A program made the translations under genes and the position numbers. From assembly GCA_027450125.1 (NCBI GenBank), contig DAIDKG010000224.1:1-7756 (forward strand): a stretch of 7,756 bases of DNA, in the 5' to 3' direction. Positions within the stretch are counted from its first letter, which is position 1, and each line of letters opens with the position of its first letter. The notes beneath the pieces were generated by a model, which saw only the letters and a list, made by a program, of their open reading frames with translations, was not told the origin of the DNA and ran no database searches. Shown one piece after another: positions 1 to 6,924 of this stretch. Source of the DNA: Bordetella sp. (GTDB lineage: Bacteria; Pseudomonadota; Gammaproteobacteria; Burkholderiales; Burkholderiaceae_B).

Positions 1-258
1 GACCAGGTCCGCGGTGAAGTAAAGCGGCACCCCGCGCTGCGCGGCGTCGCGCAGCTGATCGTTGAGGACGAAACTCACGTCGGCGTCGAGCTCGAGCCGG
101 CCGTCGCGCACGATCGGATCGATGCGTTCGACGCGCGGATCGGCGGCCTGGGCCGCCCGGGCGACGTGCCCGTTCCATGCGCCGGAAAGGGATGTTGCCA
201 ACAGGAGAACCAGAAAGCCGCGTGGGATCGCCGAGTAAAGGCAGGCGCGTAGTGTCAT
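1..258 (-). CDS. DUF4390 domain exported protein (N-terminal part, cut by window edge)
   Basis: The first 86 residues are visible; the C-terminus lies beyond position 1. The start is an ATG at 258-256. Residues 1-13 are short and carry basic residues, followed by a hydrophobic stretch at about 14-27 ([14 protein letters not shown]) and an ARAAQA region near 34-39. This reads as a Sec signal peptide, so the protein is probably exported to the periplasm. The mature part begins with acidic and basic residues and contains [20 protein letters not shown], which I recognise as the opening of DUF4390. This family has no assigned biochemical role. It lies 19 bp downstream of rsmB on the same strand, so the two are likely co-transcribed; no strong Shine-Dalgarno is seen. 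In related Burkholderiales the next genes are usually an NtrY/NtrX-type two-component pair, but that region is outside the window. The family call rests on recognition of this N-terminal block alone. Confidence 0.8.
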   Translation of the reverse strand, partial: MTLRACLYSAIPRGFLVLLLATSLSGAWNGHVARAAQAADPRVERIDPIVRDGRLELDADVSFVLNDQLRDAAQRGVPLYFTADLV

Positions 259-277
259 GTCACTTATTTTTGGCGAT

Positions 278-1612
278 TCATCCCTGCTTGGCAAACAAGG
301 CGTAGAAAAAACCGTCGTGCTGGGCCGCCGGTGTTGCGCCAATGGCAACAGGCAGCAGCTGGCCCGGCGCAGGCAGGCGCAGCGCCTGCGGGTGGCGGGC
401 CTGGAACGCCTCGGCCTGGGCCTGGCCCTCGGCGGGAAAGATCGAGCAGGTGGCGTAGAGCAGCATGCCGCCCGGCGCCACCGTGCGCCACAGGGCGTCG
501 GCGATGCCGGCCTGCAGCCTGGCCGTGCGCGCCACATCCTCGGCGCGGCGCAGCCAGCGTATGTCGGGATGGCGGCGAACGATGCCCGACGCCGTGCAAG
601 GCACGTCGGCCAGCACGGCATCGAAAGGACGGCCGTCCCACCAGGCGTCCAGATCGGCCGCGTCGGCCTGGCGCAGCGCCACGCGCGGCGCTCGCAGGCC
701 CAGGCGCTCCAGATTCTGCTCCACCCGCTCCAGGCGGGCGCAATCCACGTCCAGCGCCAGCAGGTCCAGGTCGGCCAGCTCCAGCAGATGTGCAGTCTTG
801 CCTCCTGGCGCGGCGCAGGCGTCCAGCACGCGCATGCCATCGCGCGGCGCGAGCAGCGGGGCGGCCCGTTGCGCGCCGGCGTCCTGCACCGACCACCAGC
901 CCTGCGCGTATCCGGGCAACTGCATCACCGGCCTGGGCACGGCCAGGACCAGTCCCGCCTGGCCGAAGGCCTCTGCCGCGATGCCTTCGGCGCCGAAAGC
1001 CTGCAGCACCTGCTCGCGCGTCGCGCGGCGGCGGTTGACCCTCAGCATGAGCGGCGCGGGCACGTTGGCAGCCTCGAGCAGCCGGACCCAATCATCGGGA
1101 TAGTCGGCCTGCAGACGATCCACCCACCAGGAGGGATGGTTCCAGCGCGCGCGCGGCGTATCGCCAACCGCCCGGTCCAGGGCCTCATGCTCGCGCAGGA
1201 AACGGCGCAGGCAGGCGTTGAGCAGCCCCTTGAAAGGCGCCAGCTTGCGTTCGCCGGCGGCCGCCTGTACAGCCTGGTTCACCACCGTATGCGCAGCATA
1301 GAACGGCATGCCGGGCAACGGATCGGCGGACGGCTTGAGCAGCGTGAGCGCCACGCGCAGCAGCGCCGCCAGGCGCGCGCCCGGCGATTTCCTGAGCAGC
1401 AGGTCTGCGACCGCGTCGGCCCAGCCGAGCTGGCGCATGGCATGAAAACCCAGGGCCTGCGTGCCCGGCCGCAGGGCGGCGTCGGTGCGGGCCAGGGTTT
1501 CGGTCAGCGAACGGCCCTGCTGCACGGCCAGGACGGCGTCGGCCGCCGACAGAAGCAGCAGCGACAGGGGCGGCTGGGCGGCGCGGGAAGCGGGTGTTGC
1601 GGCTTGTGGCAT
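278..1612 (-). CDS. rsmB: 16S rRNA (cytosine(967)-C(5))-methyltransferase RsmB
   Basis: This protein of 444 residues transfers a methyl group from S-adenosylmethionine to C5 of cytosine 967 of 16S rRNA. Residues about 17-145 form the NusB-like RNA-binding domain seen in RsmB (for example [10 protein letters not shown] at 106-115 and [15 protein letters not shown] at 127-141). The Rossmann-fold methyltransferase follows: the SAM loop [10 protein letters not shown] at 264-273, an acidic LDVD at 287-290, motif IV DVPC with Cys339, then [10 protein letters not shown] at 346-355, and motif VI YATCS with Cys389. The two cysteines fit the m5C mechanism, in which the TC cysteine attacks C6 and the PC cysteine assists release. 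Length is close to the E. coli enzyme (about 429). The reading frame stays open upstream, so the start is a choice: ATG at 1612 lies just before the conserved region and gives a normal length. It is divergent from rimO, and DUF4390 follows it. Confidence 0.95.
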   Translation of the reverse strand: MPQAATPASRAAQPPLSLLLLSAADAVLAVQQGRSLTETLARTDAALRPGTQALGFHAMRQLGWADAVADLLLRKSPGARLAALLRVALTLLKPSADPLPGMPFYAAHTVVNQAVQAAAGERKLAPFKGLLNACLRRFLREHEALDRAVGDTPRARWNHPSWWVDRLQADYPDDWVRLLEAANVPAPLMLRVNRRRATREQVLQAFGAEGIAAEAFGQAGLVLAVPRPVMQLPGYAQGWWSVQDAGAQRAAPLLAPRDGMRVLDACAAPGGKTAHLLELADLDLLALDVDCARLERVEQNLERLGLRAPRVALRQADAADLDAWWDGRPFDAVLADVPCTASGIVRRHPDIRWLRRAEDVARTARLQAGIADALWRTVAPGGMLLYATCSIFPAEGQAQAEAFQARHPQALRLPAPGQLLPVAIGATPAAQHDGFFYALFAKQG

Positions 1613-1747
1613 GGCAGCATTGAACCATGCGCGCGCGCCGACCCGGCCGAATGCAGCAGGCTCGAAGCCCGCGGCGGGTTCGCCGCGCTCGGGCGGCCGC
1701 CGCGTCCGATGGCCTGCGCGGCGGCCGGGCCGGCGCAGGCCCGCGAG

Positions 1748-1753
1748 TACAAT
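1748..1753 (+). promoter_or_regulatory. Possible -10 box of the rimO promoter
   Basis: TACAAT matches the sigma-70 -10 consensus at five of six positions and lies 27 bp before the rimO ATG, in one of the few A/T-rich patches of the 1613-1780 spacer. It would place transcription start near 1760, with a leader of about 20 nt. The -35 region at about 1724-1731 is all G/C and does not resemble TTGACA, so the promoter would be weak or need an activator. This is an inference from one hexamer. Confidence 0.3.
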
Positions 1754-1766
1754 ACGGACTCGCCAG

Positions 1767-1778
1767 AAAACCGGTTTT
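1767..1778. repeat. 12-bp perfect palindrome AAAACCGGTTTT before rimO
   Basis: AAAACCGGTTTT is a perfect two-fold palindrome ending two bases before the rimO start codon at 1781. As RNA it would leave no loop and could not form a stable hairpin, so a protein-binding site on DNA is the more natural reading if it has a function. It also takes up the place where a Shine-Dalgarno sequence would sit. It could be chance; A/T runs of this kind are uncommon in the surrounding GC-rich sequence. Confidence 0.4.
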
Positions 1779-1780
1779 TT

Positions 1781-3109
1781 ATGTCCAACGCCACAGCGCC
1801 CAAAGTGGGCTTCGTCTCCCTGGGCTGCCCCAAGGCCCTGGTCGACTCCGAACGCATCCTCACGCAGCTGCGTACCGAGGGCTACCAGATCAGCCCCAGC
1901 TACGACGACGCCGACGTCGTCGTGGTCAACACCTGCGGCTTCATCGACAGCGCCAAGGCCGAATCGCTTGACGCCATCGGCGAGGCCATCGCCGAGAACG
2001 GCAAGGTCATCGTCACCGGCTGCATGGGCGTGGAAGAGTCCGTCATCCGCAACGTGCATCCCAGCGTGCTGGCCGTGACCGGCCCGCAGCAGTACGAGCA
2101 GGTGGTGCGGGCCGTGCACGATGCCGCCCCGCCCCGGCAGGGCCACAATCCGCTGATCGACCTGGTGCCGCCGCAGGGCGTCAAGCTCACGCCGCGCCAC
2201 TATGCCTACCTGAAGATTTCCGAAGGCTGCAATCACCGCTGCAGCTTCTGCATCATTCCCTCGATGCGCGGCGACCTGGTCAGCCGCCCGGTGGGCGAGG
2301 TGCTGAGCGAGGCCGAGCGCCTGGTCAAGGCCGGCGTGAAAGAGCTGCTGGTGATCTCGCAGGACACCAGCGCCTACGGCGTCGATCTCAAGTACCGCAG
2401 CGGCTTCTGGAACGGCCGCCCCGTCAAGACCCGCATGACCGAGCTGTGCTCGGCGCTGTCGGAGCTGGGCGTGTGGACGCGCCTGCACTACGTCTACCCC
2501 TATCCGCACGTGGACGAAGTGATTCCGCTGATGGCCGAAGGCAAGATCCTGCCCTATCTAGACATCCCCTTCCAGCATGCCAGCCCGCGCGTGCTCAAGG
2601 CCATGAAGCGCCCGGCGTTCGAAGACAAGACCATGGCGCGCATCAAGCAATGGCGGCAGGCCTGCCCGGACCTCACCATCCGCTCGACCTTCATCGTCGG
2701 CTTTCCCGGCGAAACCGAGGACGATTTCCAGTACCTGCTGGACTGGATGACCGAAGCCCAGCTCGACCGCGTGGGCTGCTTCCAGTACTCGCCCGTGGAA
2801 GGCGCGCCGGCCAATGCGCTGGGCGATCACGTGCCCGACGAAATCAAGCAGGAGCGCTGGGAGCGCTTCATGGAACACCAGCAGGCGATTTCTGCCGCGC
2901 GCCTCGCAGCCAAGGTGGGCCGCGAGATCGACGTGCTGATCGACGGCCCCGACGAGGACGGCGACATGGTCGGACGCTCCAGCGCGGACGCGCCCGAGAT
3001 CGACGGCGTGGTGTATGTGGAAAGCGAAAGCCCCCTGAAGGCCGGCGACCGAGTGCGCGTGCGGGTCACGGACGCCGACGAATACGATCTGCGGGGCCAA
3101 ACCGTTTAA
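1781..3109 (+). CDS. rimO: Ribosomal protein S12 methylthiotransferase RimO
   Basis: This 442-residue radical-SAM enzyme adds a methylthio group to the beta carbon of the conserved aspartate of ribosomal protein S12 (Asp88 in E. coli). The N-terminal UPF0004 domain begins [17 protein letters not shown] and supplies the three ligands of the auxiliary cluster: Cys16 (SLGCPK), Cys52 (NTCGF) and Cys81 (TGCMG). The radical-SAM signature CNHRCSFC supplies Cys150, Cys154 and Cys157 for the second [4Fe-4S] cluster. [18 protein letters not shown] and [17 protein letters not shown] are characteristic of RimO rather than the tRNA enzyme MiaB. A TRAM-type substrate-binding domain occupies about 378-442. 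Length equals the usual 440 or so, and all key residues are present. The reading frame stays open far upstream, antisense to rsmB, but the conserved protein starts at ATG 1781. No Shine-Dalgarno is visible. It is the first gene of a likely four-gene operon. Confidence 0.96.
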   Translation: MSNATAPKVGFVSLGCPKALVDSERILTQLRTEGYQISPSYDDADVVVVNTCGFIDSAKAESLDAIGEAIAENGKVIVTGCMGVEESVIRNVHPSVLAVTGPQQYEQVVRAVHDAAPPRQGHNPLIDLVPPQGVKLTPRHYAYLKISEGCNHRCSFCIIPSMRGDLVSRPVGEVLSEAERLVKAGVKELLVISQDTSAYGVDLKYRSGFWNGRPVKTRMTELCSALSELGVWTRLHYVYPYPHVDEVIPLMAEGKILPYLDIPFQHASPRVLKAMKRPAFEDKTMARIKQWRQACPDLTIRSTFIVGFPGETEDDFQYLLDWMTEAQLDRVGCFQYSPVEGAPANALGDHVPDEIKQERWERFMEHQQAISAARLAAKVGREIDVLIDGPDEDGDMVGRSSADAPEIDGVVYVESESPLKAGDRVRVRVTDADEYDLRGQTV

Positions 3110-3114
3110 TCGAC

Positions 3115-3699
3115 ATGGTTTTGAACAACATCTGCGTCTACCTCGGCTCCAACACCGGCCGCACATCCGTCTACGTGGAGCAGGCTCAGGCGCTGGGCCG
3201 CGAGCTGGCGCGGCGCGGCATCGGCCTGGTCTACGGCGGATCCAACGTAGGACTCATGGGTGCGCTGGCCGACGCCACGCTGCAGGCGGGCGGCCGCGTC
3301 ATCGGTGTCCTGCCCGAGCGCCTCAAATCCAAGGAAATGGCGCATCCGGGCCTGACCGAGCTGCACATCGTCGCCACCATGCACGAGCGCAAGCACATGA
3401 TGGCCGACGTGGCCGACGGCTTTATCGCCCTGCCGGGCGGTGCCGGCACTTTCGAGGAAATCTTCGAAACCTGGACGTGGGCGCAGCTGGGATTTCACGC
3501 CAAACCCTGCGGCCTGCTCAACATCGCCGGCTATTACGACAAGCTGGCCGACTTCCTCGACCACGCCGCGCAGGAACGCTTCATGCGCGAAGAGCACCGC
3601 ACCATGCTGATGGTCGAATCCAGCCCGGCGGCGCTCCTGGACCGCTATGCGGACTACCAGGCTCCCACTGTCTCGAAATGGATCACCGAAGGAAAGTGA
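3115..3699 (+). CDS. LOG family protein (TIGR00730), predicted nucleoside-5'-monophosphate phosphoribohydrolase
   Basis: A 194-residue Rossmann-fold protein of the LOG family, often mislabelled lysine decarboxylase. Characterised members hydrolyse cytokinin riboside 5'-monophosphates or AMP-like nucleotides to a free base and ribose 5-phosphate. The sequence shows ICVYLGSNTG at 6-15, LVYGGSNVGLMGALAD at 38-53, MHERKHMM at 89-96 (with catalytic Arg92) and the signature PGGAGTFEE at 107-115, with Glu114/Glu115 in the active site. The family is cytoplasmic and acts as a dimer or larger oligomer. The ATG lies 5 bp after the rimO stop with no clear Shine-Dalgarno, so translation is probably coupled to rimO. 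The physiological substrate in this organism is unknown; a nucleotide-salvage or metabolite-cleaning role is as likely as cytokinin production. Confidence 0.9.
   Translation: MVLNNICVYLGSNTGRTSVYVEQAQALGRELARRGIGLVYGGSNVGLMGALADATLQAGGRVIGVLPERLKSKEMAHPGLTELHIVATMHERKHMMADVADGFIALPGGAGTFEEIFETWTWAQLGFHAKPCGLLNIAGYYDKLADFLDHAAQERFMREEHRTMLMVESSPAALLDRYADYQAPTVSKWITEGK
3689..3693 (+). promoter_or_regulatory. Shine-Dalgarno of the NTF2-like gene
   Basis: AAGGA lies inside the last codons of the LOG gene, 8 bases before ATG 3702. This is good spacing, and it fixes the start of the next gene even though only 2 bp separate the two reading frames. Confidence 0.6.
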
Positions 3700-3701
3700 T
3701 C

Positions 3702-4277
3702 ATGCAGGATCAGATCCCGCGCGACACCGCCGCTGTCCTGCGCGATTACTTCCATGCCAAGGACGAGAACCGCCCCTGGTATATGGCCCGCGCCTTCGCG
3801 CCCGATGCGGTGCTCAAGATGGCGCTGCGCACGCAGGCCATTGCCTTTCCTCCCGAATCGCGCGGCGTGCAGGCCATCGCCGACACGCTGGCGCGCCGCT
3901 TCGGCCAGGCCTACGACAACGTCTACACCTTCTACCTGTCGCGCCCGGCCGACGGCGCCGTGCTCGATGCCTACCGCTGCGACTGGGTCGTGGCCATGAC
4001 CGAAAAAGCGACGGGACAGGCGCGCGTCGGCTGCGGCATCTACGACTGGACCTTCCGCCGCGAACCGCACCAGGCAGCCAGCCTGGTCATCACCATCGAG
4101 ACCATGCTGGTCTTGCCTGCCGACGAGGCCGACACCATCGTCGACTGGGTCACCCGCCTGCCCTATCCCTGGACTGACGCGCAGCGCATCGTCTCCAGCG
4201 CGCCGGCCATCGAGGCCCTCGCACCGGTGCTGCAATGGATACGGCGCAACGACCCGCATCCGTCGCTGACGGCCTGA
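3702..4277 (+). CDS. NTF2-like (SnoaL-fold type) protein of unknown function
   Basis: A 191-residue cytoplasmic protein with no signal peptide or membrane segment. An N-terminal helix (AVLRDYFHAKDENRPWYMARAF, about 11-32) is followed by FAPDAVLKM and a long helix with VQAIADTLARRFGQAYDNVY (56-75). Three beta-rich blocks come next: FYLSRPADG (77-85), YRCDWVVAM (91-99) and VGCGIYDWTF (109-118), then VITIETMLVL (129-138). This helix-helix-sheet order and the cone-forming aromatic residues suggest an NTF2-like fold, seen in dehydratases, isomerases, ligand-binding proteins and enzymes of aromatic or polyketide metabolism. About 40 residues after the fold (LPYPWTDAQRI onward) form an extension. 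I cannot name a substrate. ATG 3702 has a good Shine-Dalgarno and sits 2 bp after the LOG stop. The fold call is by pattern, not by a structure search. Confidence 0.8.
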   Translation: MQDQIPRDTAAVLRDYFHAKDENRPWYMARAFAPDAVLKMALRTQAIAFPPESRGVQAIADTLARRFGQAYDNVYTFYLSRPADGAVLDAYRCDWVVAMTEKATGQARVGCGIYDWTFRREPHQAASLVITIETMLVLPADEADTIVDWVTRLPYPWTDAQRIVSSAPAIEALAPVLQWIRRNDPHPSLTA

Positions 4278-4304
4278 TCCGCCCACTCCACTGCAGCAAA
4301 GACC

Positions 4305-4931
4305 ATGACCGACCAGGACCCGCAGCGCATCACCGACCTGGACATGCTGACCCGGCTGTACGGCGAGCCGAGCACCGCGTCGCTGGTAAAAGAGGTGGAT
4401 CACGTCCACCCGCATTACCGGGCCTTCATCGAGGCCGCCCCCTTCGCGGCGCTGGCCACCTGCTCGCCCGCGGGGCTGGACGTCTCGCCGCGGGGCGATC
4501 CGAACGGCTTCGTGCACGTCGAGGACGCCAGGACGCTGATGATCCCGGACCGGCGCGGCAACAACCGCATCGACAGCCTGCGCAACATCCTGGCCGATCC
4601 GCGCGTGGCGCTGCTGTTCCTGATACCGGGCGTAAGCGAGACGCTGCGCGTGAACGGCCGCGCGCAGATCCGCGTGGAGCCCGCCCTGCTCGAGCGCTTC
4701 GCCGTGGACGGCAAGCGGCCGCGCTCGGTGCTCGTCATCCACGTGGAAACCGTGTTCTTCCAATGTTCGCGCGCCATCGTGCGCTCGAATCTGTGGGACG
4801 CATCCAGGCACGTGGCCCGCAGCGAACTGCCCAGCACCGGAAGTATGCTGGCCGATTTCAGCAAAGGGACGTTCGACGGCGCCGCCTACGACCGCGAACT
4901 GCAAGCGCGCGTCAAAAGCACGCTGTATTAG
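4305..4931 (+). CDS. Pyridoxamine 5'-phosphate oxidase-related FMN-binding protein (MSMEG_1061-like)
   Basis: A 208-residue split-barrel flavoprotein of the PNPOx-like (PPOX-type) superfamily. Visible blocks are FIEAAPFAALATCSPAGLDV (41-60), SPRGDPNGFV (61-70), LMIPDRRGNNRIDSLRNIL (78-96, the expected FMN-phosphate contact region), VALLFLIPGVSETLRVNGRA (101-120) and a C-terminal VETVFFQCSRAIVRSNLW (147-164). The PDRRGNNR..SLRNI pattern with ETLRVNGRA fits the MSMEG_1061 subfamily of FMN-dependent proteins rather than true pyridoxamine phosphate oxidase (PdxH). The reaction and electron partner are unknown. It is likely cytoplasmic and dimeric. It follows the NTF2-like gene by 27 bp on the same strand, with no strong Shine-Dalgarno, and is the last gene of the rimO run. 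An FMN-dependent reductase or a flavin-sequestering role are both possible. Confidence 0.88.
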   Translation: MTDQDPQRITDLDMLTRLYGEPSTASLVKEVDHVHPHYRAFIEAAPFAALATCSPAGLDVSPRGDPNGFVHVEDARTLMIPDRRGNNRIDSLRNILADPRVALLFLIPGVSETLRVNGRAQIRVEPALLERFAVDGKRPRSVLVIHVETVFFQCSRAIVRSNLWDASRHVARSELPSTGSMLADFSKGTFDGAAYDRELQARVKSTLY

Positions 4932-5003
4932 GATTCAAGCGCGCCGGTTTTCCGCGTCCGGGCGCAGCCGCCCCGCACAGGACGGCCCCGGCGGACAAAG
5001 CGC

Positions 5004-5936
5004 TCATTCAGGCTGCCAGCCGCGCACGAACACATCCACCGGCTGGCGCTTGCCGCCCGCCTTCTGCAGCTCCAGCAGGCGCAGCACCCCGTTGCCCGTG
5101 GCGATGTCGATGCCCTGCGCCGTCGCATCCAGCACGCGGCCCGGCTCGCCGGCCCCGCCCGGCAAGGCCTGGGCTTTCCAGACCTTCACCGGATCGGGCA
5201 AGCCCGGCAGGCGTATCGTCGCCCCCGGCACCGGGTTGAACGCGCGCACGCGGCGGGCCAGCAATTGGGCGGGCTGCGCGCAGTCGAGCGCGGCTTCTGC
5301 TTTCTCCAGCTTGGCGGCGTAGGTCACGCCCTCTTCGGGCTGGCGACGCGGCGCCAGTTGCGAAAGCGTGGCCAGCGCCTGGACGATGGCACGGCCGCCC
5401 TCTTCGGCCAGCACGTCGTGCAGCTCGGCCGCCGTCTGCTCCTGGCCTATGGGCACCGTGCGCTCGAGCAGCATGTCGCCCGTGTCCAGGCCCTGGTCCA
5501 TCTGCATGATGGTCACGCCCGTCTGCGCGTCGCCTGCCTCGATGGCGCGCTGGATCGGCGCCGCGCCGCGCCAGCGCGGCAGCAGGCTGGCGTGGATGTT
5601 CAGGCAGCCCAGCCGCGGCAGTTGCAGCGTCCATGCCGGCAGGATCAGGCCGTAGGCAGCCACCACCATCGCGTCCGGCGCCACACGCTCGAGCAACGCG
5701 CGCGCGGCCGCGGCATCATCGGGATACTTGCCGTCCAGCCTCAGGCTGCGCGGCTGCGCCACCTGGATGCCGGCATCGAGCGCAGCCTGCTTGACCGGGC
5801 TGGGCGTGAGCTTGAGTCCGCGGCCAGCGGGACGGTCCGGCTGCGTAAGCACCAGTGCAATCTCGTGTCCGGCGGCCAGCAGGGCCTGCAGGGCGACACG
5901 GGCGAAATCGGGGGTTCCGGCAAAGACGAGGCGCAT
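5004..5936 (-). CDS. fmt: Methionyl-tRNA formyltransferase
   Basis: A 310-residue enzyme that transfers a formyl group from 10-formyltetrahydrofolate to the amino group of Met-tRNA(fMet), making the initiator tRNA. The N-terminal Rossmann domain opens with [12 protein letters not shown]. The tRNA-contacting loop [19 protein letters not shown] lies at 31-49. The catalytic core [20 protein letters not shown] (111-130) carries Asn113 and His115, and LDTGDML (150-156) carries Asp151, matching the N-H-D triad. The C-terminal OB-like domain spans about 210-310, including AFNPVPGA (232-239). Length is normal (about 315 in E. coli). In-frame ATGs exist upstream at 5954 and 5975, but the conserved family start is MRLVFAG at 5936; no clear Shine-Dalgarno was seen for any of them. 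It converges on the flavoprotein gene and diverges from the AraC/GyrI gene. In many bacteria def is adjacent, but there is no def in this window. Confidence 0.96.
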   Translation of the reverse strand: MRLVFAGTPDFARVALQALLAAGHEIALVLTQPDRPAGRGLKLTPSPVKQAALDAGIQVAQPRSLRLDGKYPDDAAAARALLERVAPDAMVVAAYGLILPAWTLQLPRLGCLNIHASLLPRWRGAAPIQRAIEAGDAQTGVTIMQMDQGLDTGDMLLERTVPIGQEQTAAELHDVLAEEGGRAIVQALATLSQLAPRRQPEEGVTYAAKLEKAEAALDCAQPAQLLARRVRAFNPVPGATIRLPGLPDPVKVWKAQALPGGAGEPGRVLDATAQGIDIATGNGVLRLLELQKAGGKRQPVDVFVRGWQPE

Positions 5937-5991
5937 GACACAAAAATAAGGCATGAAAACGCTATTGTCCCTCATCGAGCAAGAACGGCTA

Positions 5992-6007
5992 GGCGCGCGC
6001 CGGCGCC
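5992..6007. repeat. GC palindromes in the fmt / AraC-GyrI divergent spacer
   Basis: GGCGCGCGCC (5992-6001) is a perfect 10-bp palindrome, and GGCGCC (6002-6007) a 6-bp one directly after it. In RNA, GGCGC (5992-5996) can pair with GCGCC (6003-6007) across a 6-base loop just before the presumed ATG at 6018. It could be an operator for the divergent regulator or a leader hairpin that limits translation. GC-rich sequence yields such dyads by chance, so support is low. The rest of the 81-bp spacer holds an A/T-rich patch at about 5940-5970, where the promoters of both genes could lie; no convincing -35/-10 pair was found. Confidence 0.25.
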
Positions 6008-6017
6008 CTGCGCGACC

Positions 6018-6899
6018 ATGGCGTCACTCGCACAACTCATGGACATCATGCACGACTACGCAAAACGCTTCGAAACGGTTCTGGCCCATATCGCCGCGAA
6101 TCTGGAAGGCGACCTGTCGGTGGAAACGCTGGGCAGCGTCGCCAATTTTTCCAAGTTCCATTTCCATCGCCAGTTTGCGGCCTACGTCGGCATGCCCGTT
6201 TCGCGCTACGTGCAGCTCATGCGTTTGCAAGTATCCGCCCGCCGCCTGGCCGCACGCGAACCCTGCACGGTTCTGGACGCGGCGCTCGATGCGGGTTTCG
6301 ACAGCCCCGAGGCCTTCAGCCGCGCGTTCAAGCGCGCGTTCGGCCTGTCGCCCAGCGCGTTCCGGCGGCATCCGAGCTGGCACGCCTGGAGCGCCAACTT
6401 CGTCGTTCCCTATCTTTCGAGAAAACTCATCATGCAAGTGCAAATCGTCGATTTCACCGAAACCCGCGTCGCCGCGCTCGAACATATCGGGCCGCCTGGC
6501 CTGGTCAACGCAAGTGTGCAAAAATTCTTCGCCTGGGTCGCGCAGCGCGGAAAATCGTGCGCCCCGGTCGGCCGGACCTTCGGTATCCTGCACAACAACC
6601 CGGAAACCACGCCCGAGGACGAATTCCGTTTCGATATCTGCGCAGAGACCGCCGAGCCGGTCGCCCCGAATCCCTGCGGCGTGCGCGAACTGGTCATTCC
6701 CGGCGGGCGCTGCGCCGTGGTCCGGCATACGGGATCGACCGACCACATCGGTGAAACGATCTACCCGATCTACCGCAACTGGCTGCCTTCGAGCGGTGAG
6801 GAATTGCGCGATCACCCCTTGTTCTTTCATTATGTGAATGTCTGCCCCGGAACCCCGCAGGACCAGTGGCAGACCGACATCTACCTTCCCCTGGCATAG
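6018..6899 (+). CDS. AraC family transcriptional regulator with C-terminal GyrI-like effector domain
   Basis: A 293-residue regulator. Residues about 17-118 form an AraC/XylS double helix-turn-helix: [20 protein letters not shown], then the first HTH at about 34-56 ([16 protein letters not shown]) and the second at about 85-117, ending [20 protein letters not shown] and FRR. A GyrI-like domain follows at 139-292 ([20 protein letters not shown] to WQTDIYLPL), a fold used in Rob- and BmrR-type proteins to bind small, often cationic or hydrophobic ligands. The predicted role is a ligand-responsive DNA-binding activator in the cytoplasm. The start is uncertain: ATG 6018, 6039 and 6048 are all in frame and none has a good Shine-Dalgarno; the conserved part begins around MHDYAKRF (6048). 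The frame is open far upstream, antisense to fmt. It is divergent from fmt, and the second AraC gene follows 25 bp later. Targets are unknown; the downstream genes and itself are likely candidates. Confidence 0.92.
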   Translation: MASLAQLMDIMHDYAKRFETVLAHIAANLEGDLSVETLGSVANFSKFHFHRQFAAYVGMPVSRYVQLMRLQVSARRLAAREPCTVLDAALDAGFDSPEAFSRAFKRAFGLSPSAFRRHPSWHAWSANFVVPYLSRKLIMQVQIVDFTETRVAALEHIGPPGLVNASVQKFFAWVAQRGKSCAPVGRTFGILHNNPETTPEDEFRFDICAETAEPVAPNPCGVRELVIPGGRCAVVRHTGSTDHIGETIYPIYRNWLPSSGEELRDHPLFFHYVNVCPGTPQDQWQTDIYLPLA

Positions 6900-6924
6900 A
6901 ACCTCTCGACCTGGCCTGGATACA

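Noticed and set aside
257..1780. A very long plus-strand open frame across rsmB that runs into rimO, suggesting a 950-residue protein
   Set aside because: It is the antisense shadow of rsmB in high-GC DNA joined in frame to rimO. The first 508 residues are Arg/Gln/Ala/Gly-rich with no domain, while rsmB on the minus strand has all family motifs and rimO starts at 1781.
1613..2509. Minus-strand extension of rsmB through the spacer and across rimO (743-residue frame)
   Set aside because: It is a shadow of rimO. RsmB homology begins right after ATG 1612 and the 444-residue product is of normal length.
2568..2571. CTAG sites (2568-2571 in rimO and 5989-5992 in the fmt spacer), rare in GC-rich genomes and the IS481 target core in Bordetella pertussis
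   Set aside because: There is no insertion sequence, target duplication or remnant at either site. The tetramers alone say nothing more than that a target sequence is present.
2446..3114. Plus-strand frame upstream of the LOG gene, in frame with it, suggesting a 417-residue protein
   Set aside because: This part overlaps the conserved 3' half of rimO in another frame and is Arg/Gly/Pro-rich. The LOG fold starts at 3115.
3654..4904. Minus-strand 416-residue open frame across the NTF2-like and flavoprotein genes
   Set aside because: It has Gly/Arg/Val/His-rich composition without domains and no plausible ribosome-binding site. The plus-strand genes on both sides of it are supported by family motifs or a good Shine-Dalgarno.
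4960..4973. GGGCG-CAGC-CGCCC hairpin between the convergent flavoprotein and fmt genes, as a possible terminator
   Set aside because: The stem is only 5 bp and no T-run follows on either strand. Such short GC stems are expected by chance here, so I do not call a terminator in the 4932-5003 spacer.
5265..6017. A plus-strand open frame extending the AraC/GyrI gene about 250 residues upstream
   Set aside because: It lies antisense to fmt, which has clear catalytic motifs, and its translation is low-complexity and unlike any regulator. The AraC domain starts only after 6018.
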